A stretch of 14,280 nt of DNA from 66-474 sp035688305 (lineage in GTDB: Bacteria; Pseudomonadota; Gammaproteobacteria; Xanthomonadales; Rhodanobacteraceae): positions 1-14,280 of the forward strand of contig DASSNC010000146.1 of the NCBI GenBank assembly GCA_035688305.1, given 5' to 3'. The translations under genes were made by a program, and so were the position numbers. This document shows positions 1 through 6,799 of the stretch, piece by piece. Position 1 is the first letter of the stretch; every line of letters starts with the position of its first letter. The notes under the pieces were generated by a model, which ran no database searches, was not told the origin of the DNA, and was given only the letters and a program-made list of their open reading frames with translations.

Positions 1-1
1 C

Positions 2-2041
2 CTGCTCGCACAATTCAGGAAGTGGGGCTGGGACGCGCACATCGAAACCTTCGACGTGCTGTATCCGACGCCGAAGCAGGAGCTGGTGGAACTGGTCGCG
101 CCGACGCGCTTCAAGGCGACCCTGCACGAACCGCCGATCGAAGGCGACCGCACCTCTTCGCTGCCGGGCGCGCTGCCGCCGTACAACGTGTATGGCGCGG
201 ACGGCGACGTCACGGGGGAGCTGGTGTACGTCAACTACGGCATGCCCGAGGACTACAAGGAGCTCGAGCGGCTGGGGGTCAGCGTCAAGGGCAAGATCGT
301 GATCGTGCGCTACGGCGGCGGCTGGCGAGGCCTGAAGCCGGAACTCGCACATGAACACGGCGCGATCGGTTGCCTGATCTATTCCGATCCGCGCGATGAC
401 GGCTATTTCCACAGCGATCCCTATCCGGCGGGACCGTCGCGGCCGCCGGAAGGCGTGCAGCGCGGTTCGGTCGCGAAGATGCAGCTCTATCCCGGCGATC
501 CGACCACCCGCGGTTACGCGTCCACCCCGGGCGCCAAACACGTGCCGATCGACGAGGCCAAGACCATCCTCAAGATCCCGGTGCTGCCGATTTCCTATGC
601 CGACGCGACGCCGTTGCTGAAGGCGATGGAGGGTCCGGTCGCGCCCGAAAGCTGGCGCGGTGCGCTGCCGTTCACCTACCACGTCGGCGCGGGTCCGGCC
701 AGGGTGCACATGGTCGTGAAGTCCGACTGGAGCCGCAAACCCGTGTACGACGTGATCGCCAAGCTCGAGGGTTCCGGCGACGCGGAGCAGTGGGTGGTTC
801 GTGGCAACCACCACGACGGCTGGGTGTTCGGTGCGTTCGATCCGCTCGCCGGCACCATCGCGATGATGGGCGAAGCCAAGGCGATGGGGCAGCTCTACCA
901 GCAGGGCTGGCGGCCGAAGCGCACGATCGTGTATGCGAGCTGGGATGGCGAGGAGCCGGGCCTGCTCGGCTCGACCGAATGGGCGGAAGCGCACGCGAAG
1001 GAACTCCAGGACAAGGCCGTGCTGTATCTGAACTCGGATACCAACGGGCGCGGGGTCCTGTTCGCCGGCGGCAGTCATTCGTACCAGCACCTGGTCAACC
1101 AGGTGGCGTCCGGCATCACCGATCCCGAAACCGATGCCAGCGTGCAGCGGCGCCAGCGTGCCTATCTCGAAGTGCATGCCGCGGAGAAGGACGCGAGCCC
1201 GAGGATCAAGGAAGCCGCCAAGCTCGCGGCCAAGGGCGGTGACATCCCGATCTCGCCACTCGGCTCGGGCTCGGATTACAGCGCCTTCCTCGAACATCTC
1301 GGCATCGCGACGCTCAACATCGGTTTCGGCGGCGAGGCCGACCAGGGTGGCGTCTACCACTCGCGTTACGATTCGTTCGACCACTTCATCCGTTTCGGCG
1401 ATCCCACCTTCGAGTACGGGGTGGCGCTCGCGAAGGTCGCGGGGCACATCGTGATGCGCACCGCCAACGCGGACGTGCTGCCGATGCGCTTCAGCGATTT
1501 CAGCGCCACGGTGGACCGCTACCTCGACCAGTTGCACAAGCAGGCCGACAAGCAGCGCGAGGCGGCCGGGAAGCAGCACAAGCTGCTCGATGCAGGCGAC
1601 TACAAGCTGGCCGCGGATCCGAAGCATCCGGTGGCGGCGCCCGAACGGCTTTCGGATGTACCGAAGATCGATTTCGCGCCGCTCGATGCGGCTGCAAAGA
1701 AGTTGAAGGCGAGCGCGCAAGCCTATGAAAAAGCTTACGACGCCCGCGCGGACAACGGCCTCGACATCCCGGCCGACCAGTTGCGGCAGGTCAACCAGTT
1801 GATGGGCAGCCTCGAGCAGCGGCTGCTCGATTCCGACGGGCTGCCCGGGCGGCCCTGGTACAGGAACATGATCCAGGCGCCGGGCGAATTGACCGGCTAT
1901 GCGCCGAAGGTGATTCCGGCGGTGCACGAGGCGCTCGATGCGCGCGACTGGAGCCGCGCCGACAAGTATGCCGGCGTCACCGCGAAGGTGCTGGACAACT
2001 ATCGTGCGCAACTCGACAAGCTGACGGCGTTGTTGAAGTAG
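2..2041 (+). CDS. M28 family metallopeptidase, glutamate carboxypeptidase II-like (5' end missing)
   Basis: Zinc exopeptidase that probably trims peptides in the periplasm or outside the cell. The frame is open from base 2 and the start lies off the window; residues are counted from codon 2-4. Roughly 60-90 residues, including any signal peptide, should be missing relative to ~750-aa relatives. A protease-associated domain spans about 65-200 and is inserted before the M28 core, about 205-465. The two-zinc site is complete: H270 (in GNHHDGW), bridging D280 (FDP), catalytic E317 and E318 (SWDGEEPGLLGSTEWAE), D346 (NSDTN) and H453 (VYHSRYDSFDHF). The block GWRPKRTIVYASWDGEE closely matches human GCPII. 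The C-terminal ~120 residues resemble the transferrin-receptor-like dimerisation domain. All catalytic ligands are present, so it should be active. Exact substrate specificity cannot be read from the sequence. The TAG stop is shared with a REP element. Confidence 0.93.
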   Translation: MLAQFRKWGWDAHIETFDVLYPTPKQELVELVAPTRFKATLHEPPIEGDRTSSLPGALPPYNVYGADGDVTGELVYVNYGMPEDYKELERLGVSVKGKIVIVRYGGGWRGLKPELAHEHGAIGCLIYSDPRDDGYFHSDPYPAGPSRPPEGVQRGSVAKMQLYPGDPTTRGYASTPGAKHVPIDEAKTILKIPVLPISYADATPLLKAMEGPVAPESWRGALPFTYHVGAGPARVHMVVKSDWSRKPVYDVIAKLEGSGDAEQWVVRGNHHDGWVFGAFDPLAGTIAMMGEAKAMGQLYQQGWRPKRTIVYASWDGEEPGLLGSTEWAEAHAKELQDKAVLYLNSDTNGRGVLFAGGSHSYQHLVNQVASGITDPETDASVQRRQRAYLEVHAAEKDASPRIKEAAKLAAKGGDIPISPLGSGSDYSAFLEHLGIATLNIGFGGEADQGGVYHSRYDSFDHFIRFGDPTFEYGVALAKVAGHIVMRTANADVLPMRFSDFSATVDRYLDQLHKQADKQREAAGKQHKLLDAGDYKLAADPKHPVAAPERLSDVPKIDFAPLDAAAKKLKASAQAYEKAYDARADNGLDIPADQLRQVNQLMGSLEQRLLDSDGLPGRPWYRNMIQAPGELTGYAPKVIPAVHEALDARDWSRADKYAGVTAKVLDNYRAQLDKLTALLK

Positions 2042-2060
2042 GAGCGGCCCATGGCCGCGA
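2038..2060 (+). repeat. REP-type palindrome overlapping the M28 stop codon
   Basis: The element begins with the GTAG head typical of REP sequences mobilised by REP-associated tyrosine transposases. It continues with GAGCGGCC, loop CAT, then GGCCGCGA, giving a 6-bp perfect stem (2044-2049 with 2053-2058). The head supplies the TAG stop (2039-2041) of the upstream gene, so the element abuts the last sense codon. The resulting hairpin at the mRNA 3' end could stabilise the transcript or weakly terminate it. Only one clear copy is in this window, plus a degenerate candidate near 14.25 kb. Confidence 0.7.
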
Positions 2061-2121
2061 CCCCGGAGTCGCCCTGCAGTCACGGTTCGTGGTCCGGATG
2101 AAGCGAAGCGCCTGCGTTTGC

Positions 2122-2165
2122 CATTCCCGGTTCAAGTCCGGAGCAGGTTCTGCAAGCGCAGTCGG
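2122..2165 (+). repeat. Partial copy of the 2834-3050 repeat family
   Basis: This 44-bp block aligns without gaps to 2967-3010 at 37 of 44 positions by direct reading. Shared blocks include CATTCCCGG, TCAAGTCCGG, CAGG and GCAGTCGG. Its CCGG-TTCAAGT-CCGG core keeps a shortened form of the hairpin seen in the larger element. It lacks the flanking TCGTCATTCCGGGGC termini, so it looks like a truncated or internal fragment. It lies in the 282-bp gap between the M28 gene and the DUF6491-like gene. Confidence 0.6.
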
Positions 2166-2217
2166 CGCTGTGCGCCTCATCCGGGCAACGTGCTGGCGCT
2201 GGAGGCGACGCGGGAGA

Positions 2218-2240
2218 CCGCGCACGTGACGCGTGCGCGG
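2218..2240 (+). other. Perfect 9-bp inverted repeat (hairpin)
   Basis: CCGCGCACG, loop TGACG, CGTGCGCGG forms a perfect GC-rich 9-bp stem. It is followed by ATCGTCTTGTTC, which is only mildly T-rich, so it is at best a weak intrinsic terminator for the M28 transcript. It lies about 85 bp upstream of the lipoprotein start, so an operator or 5'-leader structure is equally possible. Confidence 0.4.
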
Positions 2241-2323
2241 ATCGTCTTGTTCAGCGCGCAGATTGCACGCAGGTAATCGCGGGAGCATGATGGTGGTCCA
2301 TCCCTCGCACCCGGGTGGCTGCC

Positions 2324-2755
2324 ATGCGCCTCGCCAAATGGATTCCGCTGCTGCCGGCTGTCTTGCTCGCCGCCTGCGCGCAACAGCCCGTCCAGGATTC
2401 GTCGTCCACGCGTGGCACCCACCAGGCGATCGACTATGCCAAGTACGTGCAGGGGCCGGTTCCATGGTTCCATTTCAGCTCGCTGTATAGCTGGGACTCG
2501 AACCAGAACGGCTACGTGGTGGTCTGGACCAGCCCCGTCCAGGCCTATCGCCTGGCACTGGTGGGGCCGTGCCTCGGCTTGCAGACCACCGGCGTCATCG
2601 GGCTGACCTCCCAGGCTGGCGAGGTGAGTTCGACCCGCGACGCCGTGATCGCCGGCGGCGACCATTGCAAGATCATGCGGATCGAGCGCCTCGACGCACG
2701 GGCCATCCGCGCGCTGCGCTCCGGGCCTGAAACGAAAGACGCCGACCAGGATTGA
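2324..2755 (+). CDS. DUF6491-like small lipoprotein
   Basis: A 143-aa protein of unknown function, probably anchored in the outer or inner membrane facing the periplasm. The N-terminus MRLAKWIPLLPAVLLAAC is a lipoprotein signal peptide with lipobox LAAC and acylated Cys18. The mature part fits the DUF6491 pattern common in Xanthomonadales: an aromatic WFHFSSLYSWDS segment near 48-59, a VWTSPVQAYRL strand near 67-77, a GPC motif (C83), the GLTSQAG segment near 93-99, and a second Cys (C115) in the HCKIMRIERLD ending. C83 and C115 could form a disulfide. An in-frame GTG at 2315 would add three residues; ATG 2324 is preferred because it gives the standard signal peptide. The RBS is poor. It stands alone, flanked by repeat DNA on both sides. 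The family assignment is from memory of conserved motifs. Confidence 0.82.
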   Translation: MRLAKWIPLLPAVLLAACAQQPVQDSSSTRGTHQAIDYAKYVQGPVPWFHFSSLYSWDSNQNGYVVVWTSPVQAYRLALVGPCLGLQTTGVIGLTSQAGEVSSTRDAVIAGGDHCKIMRIERLDARAIRALRSGPETKDADQD

Positions 2756-2833
2756 TCTGCCGAGGCGCATGCCGTGCCGACCGTGATTCCATCGAGTTCT
2801 TCCCGATTGGCGCCGCATGTCTGTAAAAAATCG

Positions 2834-3050
2834 TCGTCATTCCGGGGCCGGCCGAAGGCCGGAACCCGGAATCCATCTTGATGATTGTCAGGCGGCAACC
2901 TGGATAAACTCGCCGCATCCTGCGGCTTTCCCGCCGGGCCATCGGCTTCGCCGATGTTCGCTCCGGCATTCCCGGATCAAGTCCGGGACAGGCTCTGCCT
3001 CCGCAGTCGGGTTCACCTGCGCTGAAGCCGCAGGCGCCCCGGAATGACGA
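2834..3050. repeat. 217-bp hairpin-rich MITE-like element with 15-bp terminal inverted repeats
   Basis: TCGTCATTCCGGGGC at 2834-2848 and GCCCCGGAATGACGA at 3036-3050 are perfect reverse complements and bound a 217-bp unit. Inside are five short hairpins: CCGGCC-GAA-GGCCGG (2848-2862), GCCGCA-TCC-TGCGGC (2912-2926), ATCGGC-TTC-GCCGAT (2941-2955), CCCGGA-TCAAG-TCCGGG (2971-2987) and CCTGCG-N7-CGCAGG (3016-3034). No convincing coding frame runs through it. It accounts for most of the 421 bp between the lipoprotein gene and the end of the minus-strand cluster. No target-site duplication is obvious. A non-autonomous repeat such as a MITE or composite REP/BIME is the likeliest nature; an exact family cannot be named. 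Confidence 0.7.
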
Positions 3051-3176
3051 GATAAATGGTGCTTGCTGCCATATGGCGAGAATCAGGAAGCCTTTTGTCA
3101 CCTGGCTACGAAAGCCTCGATATTCCGCGTGCGCATGCCGGTCGCTTGAAGACAGGCACGCGGACGGTTGGCGGCC

Positions 3177-3962
3177 TCACTGGCCGGGCACCTTGACGCG
3201 CGCCACCGTGGTGCCGTCCCTGCTGTCGCGAAGGTTCCAGGAAACGACGCGGGCGACGATGGTGCCGCCGGCGGGATCGGGCAGGACCTGTTCGATCTTC
3301 AATGTTGTATCGAGGTTGAGCATGTGATCGCCGTAGCGGTCGGTAATGCCCTGAGCCTGGTCCTTCGGCATGCTCCACGTCTGCGCGGCAAGCGCGTTGT
3401 TGAATTTCAGGGTCACGGTCTGGTCCATCGCCTTGAAGGTATAGACCGAGCCCGGTGACAGCGCGCCGAGGGTGAATTCGCCGTACGTCGGGTCGTATTG
3501 GCTGAGGTTCGCATTGGCGGTCAGGTGGATCACGCCGACGCCGCGCACGGCCGCGAGCCCGCCTTCGAAGGCCGCCTTCACCGCAACGCGCTGCGCCGCC
3601 CTGTCGGCACCTGGGGCGTAGCGCACCCGCTGATCCTGTTCGACCCATTGCTCGATCGGTGGCGTGATGCCGGCAAGGTCGTAATAGAGGTAAACCATGG
3701 TGGCGTTGTCGGGATTGCTCAGCTCGCCGGTACGCGCGGCCAGATTACTGCCAGCCGGCGCGGGCTGTAGTGCCTGCGCGGCTTGCGGCGTGATCGGCGC
3801 ATTCGCTGTCGGTGCTGTGGGTGTCGCTTGCGCGGCGCCGGGGGAGGACGCGGACACCGGTGCCGCAGACTTCCCGCAGCCGCCCAGCAGCATCAGCGCG
3901 ATCGATATGCCGATCACGGCACTCCCAGTGACCGTTTTTAATCCAGGCGATGGCTTGTGCAT
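3177..3962 (-). CDS. Uncharacterised lipoprotein, 261 aa (last gene of the envelope cluster)
   Basis: Function unknown. The start at 3962 (MHKPSPGLK) has a good ribosome-binding site, GAGGGGG, 7 nt upstream, so upstream extension of the frame is not used. Residues 13-29 form a hydrophobic signal ending in lipobox LLGGC, with acylated Cys29. Residues 30-80 are an Ala/Pro/Ser/Thr-rich low-complexity linker, typical of an envelope tether. A folded domain follows at about 86-261, starting at MVYLYYDLAGITPPIEQW and ending at KVPGQ, with no cysteine. I do not recognise its family with confidence; DUF4852 is an unverified possibility. Only 11 bp separate it from the stop of the upstream gene at 3974, so the two are almost certainly co-transcribed and may act together. 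Confidence 0.85.
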   Translation of the reverse strand: MHKPSPGLKTVTGSAVIGISIALMLLGGCGKSAAPVSASSPGAAQATPTAPTANAPITPQAAQALQPAPAGSNLAARTGELSNPDNATMVYLYYDLAGITPPIEQWVEQDQRVRYAPGADRAAQRVAVKAAFEGGLAAVRGVGVIHLTANANLSQYDPTYGEFTLGALSPGSVYTFKAMDQTVTLKFNNALAAQTWSMPKDQAQGITDRYGDHMLNLDTTLKIEQVLPDPAGGTIVARVVSWNLRDSRDGTTVARVKVPGQ

Positions 3963-3973
3963 GACATTCCCCC

Positions 3974-4966
3974 TCAAAGTTTCACGGCATCGGCGTTCTT
4001 GGCGGCATCCCTGGTCTGCTTGGCGCGGCGCTGCGCGTCCATGGCCTGCAGGCCTTGCTTGGTCGCGGTCAAGGCGTTGTAACCGCCCGCCTGGTCGACC
4101 ACGCCGACCTGCAGGAACCTGGCGAGATCGGGGTTGTTGCCCAGCCGGATGATGTTGGCCTCGACGACGACGCCGCAGTCGGCCGACAGGTTCATGCCGC
4201 TGTCCGGATCGGCAACGCCGTTGCATCGGTTGAACAAGGGCGACGTTTCCGTGATCAGCCGGCCACGCGGATCGTAGGCCCACCTCAAGCCGCGGTAACC
4301 GGTTTGATAGCCGGAGGAGTCATGCTTTTGCGTCGGCGGACCGTATTTGTCGATCAATGACTGCGTGACGCTGTCCAGCGTCGGGTTCTTGCCCGTGTCG
4401 AACCATTGCTCGCGTGTCACGGCGATGACCTTCTCCTGGCCCGGCATGCCCATGGTGGTGACGAACCATTTGGACTGCCCGGGCTTCATGTCCTCGCGAA
4501 CCGCGTTCATGCTGCGGTCCATGGCGTCGCGTTCCATCTCCTGGACGATCTGCCGTCCGGTCTTTTGTACTTTCGCTTCGGCAAAGCGCGCGCTGAAGCC
4601 CTGACGGATGGTTTGGCCATAAGTCTGGATATCGAAGCCGCGGCCGGTATCGGGCGTGACCACCAGCAGCGGATTGCTGCACATCACCGCGTTGGCGGCC
4701 TGCTCGTAGGTGATGCCAGGCCGCACGCCGACCACGTCGTCGACCGGCGTGCCCTGCGCCGCGGCCGGAAGATCCGCAGGACAATGCACGTCGCCGCGCA
4801 TGTGCGCCGCGACTTCGGTGGTGGAGGCATTGGCAGGCAGGCTGGCGGCCGCGGCCTTGGTGGCTTCCGCGGACACGGCGGGGGTCTTGCCCGATCCGCA
4901 GCCGGCCAGCAGCGCGGCCGCAAGCAGCAGGCTCAAAGTGGTGGGCGTTGTCTTGAACGATTTCAT
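3974..4966 (-). CDS. Uncharacterised lipoprotein, 330 aa
   Basis: Function unknown. The start at 4966 is supported by CAGGAG 9 nt upstream and by the lipoprotein signal MKSFKTTPTTLSLLLAA ending in lipobox LAGC (Cys23). A Ser/Ala-rich linker (about 25-50) leads to a mature domain with four cysteines (C62, C96, C248, C264), suitable for two disulfides in the periplasm. The segment DVVGVRPGITYEQAANAV (77-94) resembles the 'GI+xGMxxxEV' opening seen in many small envelope proteins, and LIDKYGPPT (204-212) is the matching 'KYGxP' element. Both are family-style motifs, not proof of homology. The C-terminus is Lys/Arg/Ala-rich and probably helical. It is followed after 11 bp by another lipoprotein gene. 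A 133-bp gap precedes it, so it could have its own promoter, though none is clear. Confidence 0.87.
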   Translation of the reverse strand: MKSFKTTPTTLSLLLAAALLAGCGSGKTPAVSAEATKAAAASLPANASTTEVAAHMRGDVHCPADLPAAAQGTPVDDVVGVRPGITYEQAANAVMCSNPLLVVTPDTGRGFDIQTYGQTIRQGFSARFAEAKVQKTGRQIVQEMERDAMDRSMNAVREDMKPGQSKWFVTTMGMPGQEKVIAVTREQWFDTGKNPTLDSVTQSLIDKYGPPTQKHDSSGYQTGYRGLRWAYDPRGRLITETSPLFNRCNGVADPDSGMNLSADCGVVVEANIIRLGNNPDLARFLQVGVVDQAGGYNALTATKQGLQAMDAQRRAKQTRDAAKNADAVKL

Positions 4967-5074
4967 GGCGAAAACTCCTGGTTGAGCCGCGCTCGGAGTG
5001 CACGTCCAGCACTGTCTGCGCCGCGGTTTGTTGGCAATCGGAGGTTGCTGCGCACGGTTCCCCATTGCTGTCTG

Positions 5075-5100
5075 GAAAAGTGGACTCTGACCCCGGTTTT
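5075..5100 (-). other. GGGGTCAGAGTCCACTTTT-type orphan motif directly after a stop codon
   Basis: On the minus strand, the bases after the GACTGA end of the 93-aa lipoprotein gene read AAAACCGGGGTCAGAGT, then CCACTTTTC. From memory, GGGGTCAGAGT followed by a short A/T-rich tail recurs in many proteobacterial genomes, often near IS-type or REP-associated transposase genes. Here it stands without a transposase. It may be a remnant of an insertion that now sets the 3' boundary of the gene. The mobile-element link is recalled, not demonstrated. Confidence 0.4.
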
Positions 5101-5381
5101 CAGTCGGTCTTCTTCATCGCGCCCCAAGGGGTATCGATCGAACCGTCGGCATTGCGCGTCAACACCAGATTGCCCTGCGGAGAATGCAGCAGGATCTTGT
5201 CGCCGTCGGTGCTGTATTTCAGTTCCATGGTTCCCGCCAATCCCAGGGTTGCGTACGCCTTCCCTGATTCGAACTTGATCGAGCCCATTGCGTTTTCGTA
5301 GGTACCGCTCATGCCGCCGCTGCAGGCGGCCAGCAACAGGGTGGCGAGCAGGGGTGCGAGCAATTTGCGGTGCAGTTTCAT
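5100..5381 (-). CDS. Small lipoprotein, 93 aa, paralogue of the adjacent 106-aa lipoprotein
   Basis: Start 5381 follows a strong RBS (CAGGAGA, about 6 nt upstream). MKLHRKLLAPLLATLLLAAC is a textbook lipoprotein signal with Cys20. The mature part is a short all-beta-looking domain: SGTYEN, IKFESGKAYAT, ELKYSTDGDKI, then LVLTRNADGSI. These blocks line up with SGTYAK, IKFEKGKAFVT, TYKVDGDKI and LVLTRNKDGTL in the gene just upstream, so the pair arose by tandem duplication. The repeated short strands with Asp-Gly turns would suit a small periplasmic beta-barrel or sandwich. No enzymatic motif is visible. The biochemical role is unknown. Confidence 0.85.
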   Translation of the reverse strand: MKLHRKLLAPLLATLLLAACSGGMSGTYENAMGSIKFESGKAYATLGLAGTMELKYSTDGDKILLHSPQGNLVLTRNADGSIDTPWGAMKKTD

Positions 5382-5454
5382 GGGAATTCTCCTGTGTGAA
5401 CCGGTTGTAGTTGTGCAAGACATGGCTGCTTGCAGGGCTGACATCGTCCAGCGC

Positions 5455-5775
5455 CTAGGAACCCGCGCTCGGGTCCGTCTTCACCAGGGTTCCCCCGAGG
5501 CTGTTGAGGTGGAGCGTGCCGTCCTTGTTGCGGGTGAGCACGAGATGGGGGTGGCCGCCCGGGCCGTCGACGGAGATCTTGTCGCCGTCCACCTTGTAGG
5601 TGCCCGCGATCGTTTCCATCGAGGTCAGGCCGGTCACGAACGCCTTGCCCTTCTCGAATTTGATCGTCAGCGCACTGTCGGTCTTGGCGTAGGTGCCGCT
5701 GATGTCGGCGCCACCGCAGGCGGCGAGCAGCAGGGTGGCGAGCAGGGGTGCGAGAACTCTTATGCGGATGTTCAT
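5455..5775 (-). CDS. Small lipoprotein, 106 aa, paralogue of the adjacent 93-aa lipoprotein
   Basis: Start 5775 (MNIRIR) has GGAG about 7 nt upstream. The upstream extension of the frame (MHPSRSS...) is rejected because it would bury the signal. MNIRIRVLAPLLATLLLAAC carries the lipobox LAAC with Cys20, and residues 8-20 are identical to those of the neighbouring paralogue. The mature domain runs SGTYAKTDSALTIKFEKGKAF, broken by a short loop, then TYKVDGDKISVDG and LVLTRNKDGTL. It is about 12 residues longer than its paralogue, mainly as extra loop sequence and a C-terminal tail ending DPSAGS. The 73-bp spacing to the downstream paralogue fits a shared transcript. Function unknown. Confidence 0.85.
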   Translation of the reverse strand: MNIRIRVLAPLLATLLLAACGGADISGTYAKTDSALTIKFEKGKAFVTGLTSMETIAGTYKVDGDKISVDGPGGHPHLVLTRNKDGTLHLNSLGGTLVKTDPSAGS

Positions 5776-5853
5776 GCTGGATCTCCGATTGGGGGATGAC
5801 CTGGATGGATGCACGTTGAATTCGTGGATGGGGTGGTGGCCGACTCGTGGTGG

Positions 5854-6639
5854 TTACGCCGTCAGGCTGCGCTTGACGCCGAGCCCCGCCAGCGCGATCG
5901 CGGCGAGCAGGGTGAGCCAGAAACCGAAACCGAGGCTGAAGGCGTCCCCGATGCTGCGCCCGATGATCCCGCCGCCAACCGAGTCCAGCGTGTGCAGGAC
6001 GGAGTAGATTGCCCAGACCACTGCGAGCAGCGGGATCACCAGCGCGAACCATGCGCGTCGGTCGCGCCAGAACATCGGCAAGGCGATGCTGAGGTAACCC
6101 AGGATCAGCAACAGCTTGATCGAGCCGCCACCCCCCGCGCCGATCTGGCTGAACAGGCTGGCGACGTCGAAGAACGACTTGCCCATGTTCATTGGGCCCA
6201 TCGTGATCGACACCGCATTGAACATCGTGCTGGCGATCAGGAACACAGCCCAGGCAATCAGGATGGCCTTGCCGTAGCGCTGCAGGATGCTCTGGGCCGT
6301 GATGGGGCTGCTTGTGGCTGCGGGAGCAGCCGCGCTGGATGACGGTGGAGCGCCTGGCGCCGCATCGTTTGCGGACGCGCCTGCTGCCGCCGGAATCTTG
6401 TTCCACAGCGACCCCAGCTTGCCGCCGAGTTCCGCGGCCTTTTCCTTCAGCAGCACGTCATCGCCCACGGCGGTGACCGCCGTGACGACTTCGCCATCGG
6501 ACACGAACTCGACCGTCTTGTTGATGCCTGGCGCGTTGTCGCCGCGCCACGTCGTGAGCGCGAAGCGGTACTGTTTGCCTTCAGCGACGATGGTGCCGCT
6601 GCCGTCCGCGCCGTTGTACTGGATGATCTTGCCGCGCAT
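5854..6639 (-). CDS. OB-fold (cold-shock-like) domain fused to a four-helix membrane domain, 261 aa
   Basis: Start 6639 is fixed by a perfect AGGAGG about 8 nt upstream. Residues 1-58 (MRGKIIQYNGADGSGTIVAE onward, then KQYRFALTTWRG and KTVEFVSDGEVVTAV) have the strand pattern of a cold-shock-type OB fold, which usually binds nucleic acid; the aromatic RNP1/RNP2 motifs are only partly kept. A coil/linker follows at 60-118, with an Ala/Pro/Ser-rich part at 82-112. Four hydrophobic helices lie at about 124-145, 174-192, 196-216 and 235-255. A glycine-rich stretch, GGGIIGRSIGDAF (222-234), could pack helices. The N-terminal domain should be cytoplasmic. The 160-bp gap upstream is larger than elsewhere in the cluster, and no gene is seen in it. 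Function is unknown; no enzyme motif is visible. Confidence 0.85.
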   Translation of the reverse strand: MRGKIIQYNGADGSGTIVAEGKQYRFALTTWRGDNAPGINKTVEFVSDGEVVTAVTAVGDDVLLKEKAAELGGKLGSLWNKIPAAAGASANDAAPGAPPSSSAAAPAATSSPITAQSILQRYGKAILIAWAVFLIASTMFNAVSITMGPMNMGKSFFDVASLFSQIGAGGGGSIKLLLILGYLSIALPMFWRDRRAWFALVIPLLAVVWAIYSVLHTLDSVGGGIIGRSIGDAFSLGFGFWLTLLAAIALAGLGVKRSLTA

Positions 6640-6799
6640 GACACATTCCTCCTGCGTTGCGGTGAATGCCGCAGTGATGGCCGGCGAAGTCGGGATGCGC
6701 TCGATCGGCGCGCCCCGGGAACCAGTGATACGTGGTGCGACAAAGGTGGGCGGCGCACATCGCGTCGACGATTCGCCTGCCTGGTGCAGAGGCGCGGCA

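Noticed and set aside
2817..3047. 76-codon open frame through the hairpin element
   Set aside because: Runs through repeat hairpins, has no RBS and no protein-like composition; it is a by-product of GC-rich DNA.
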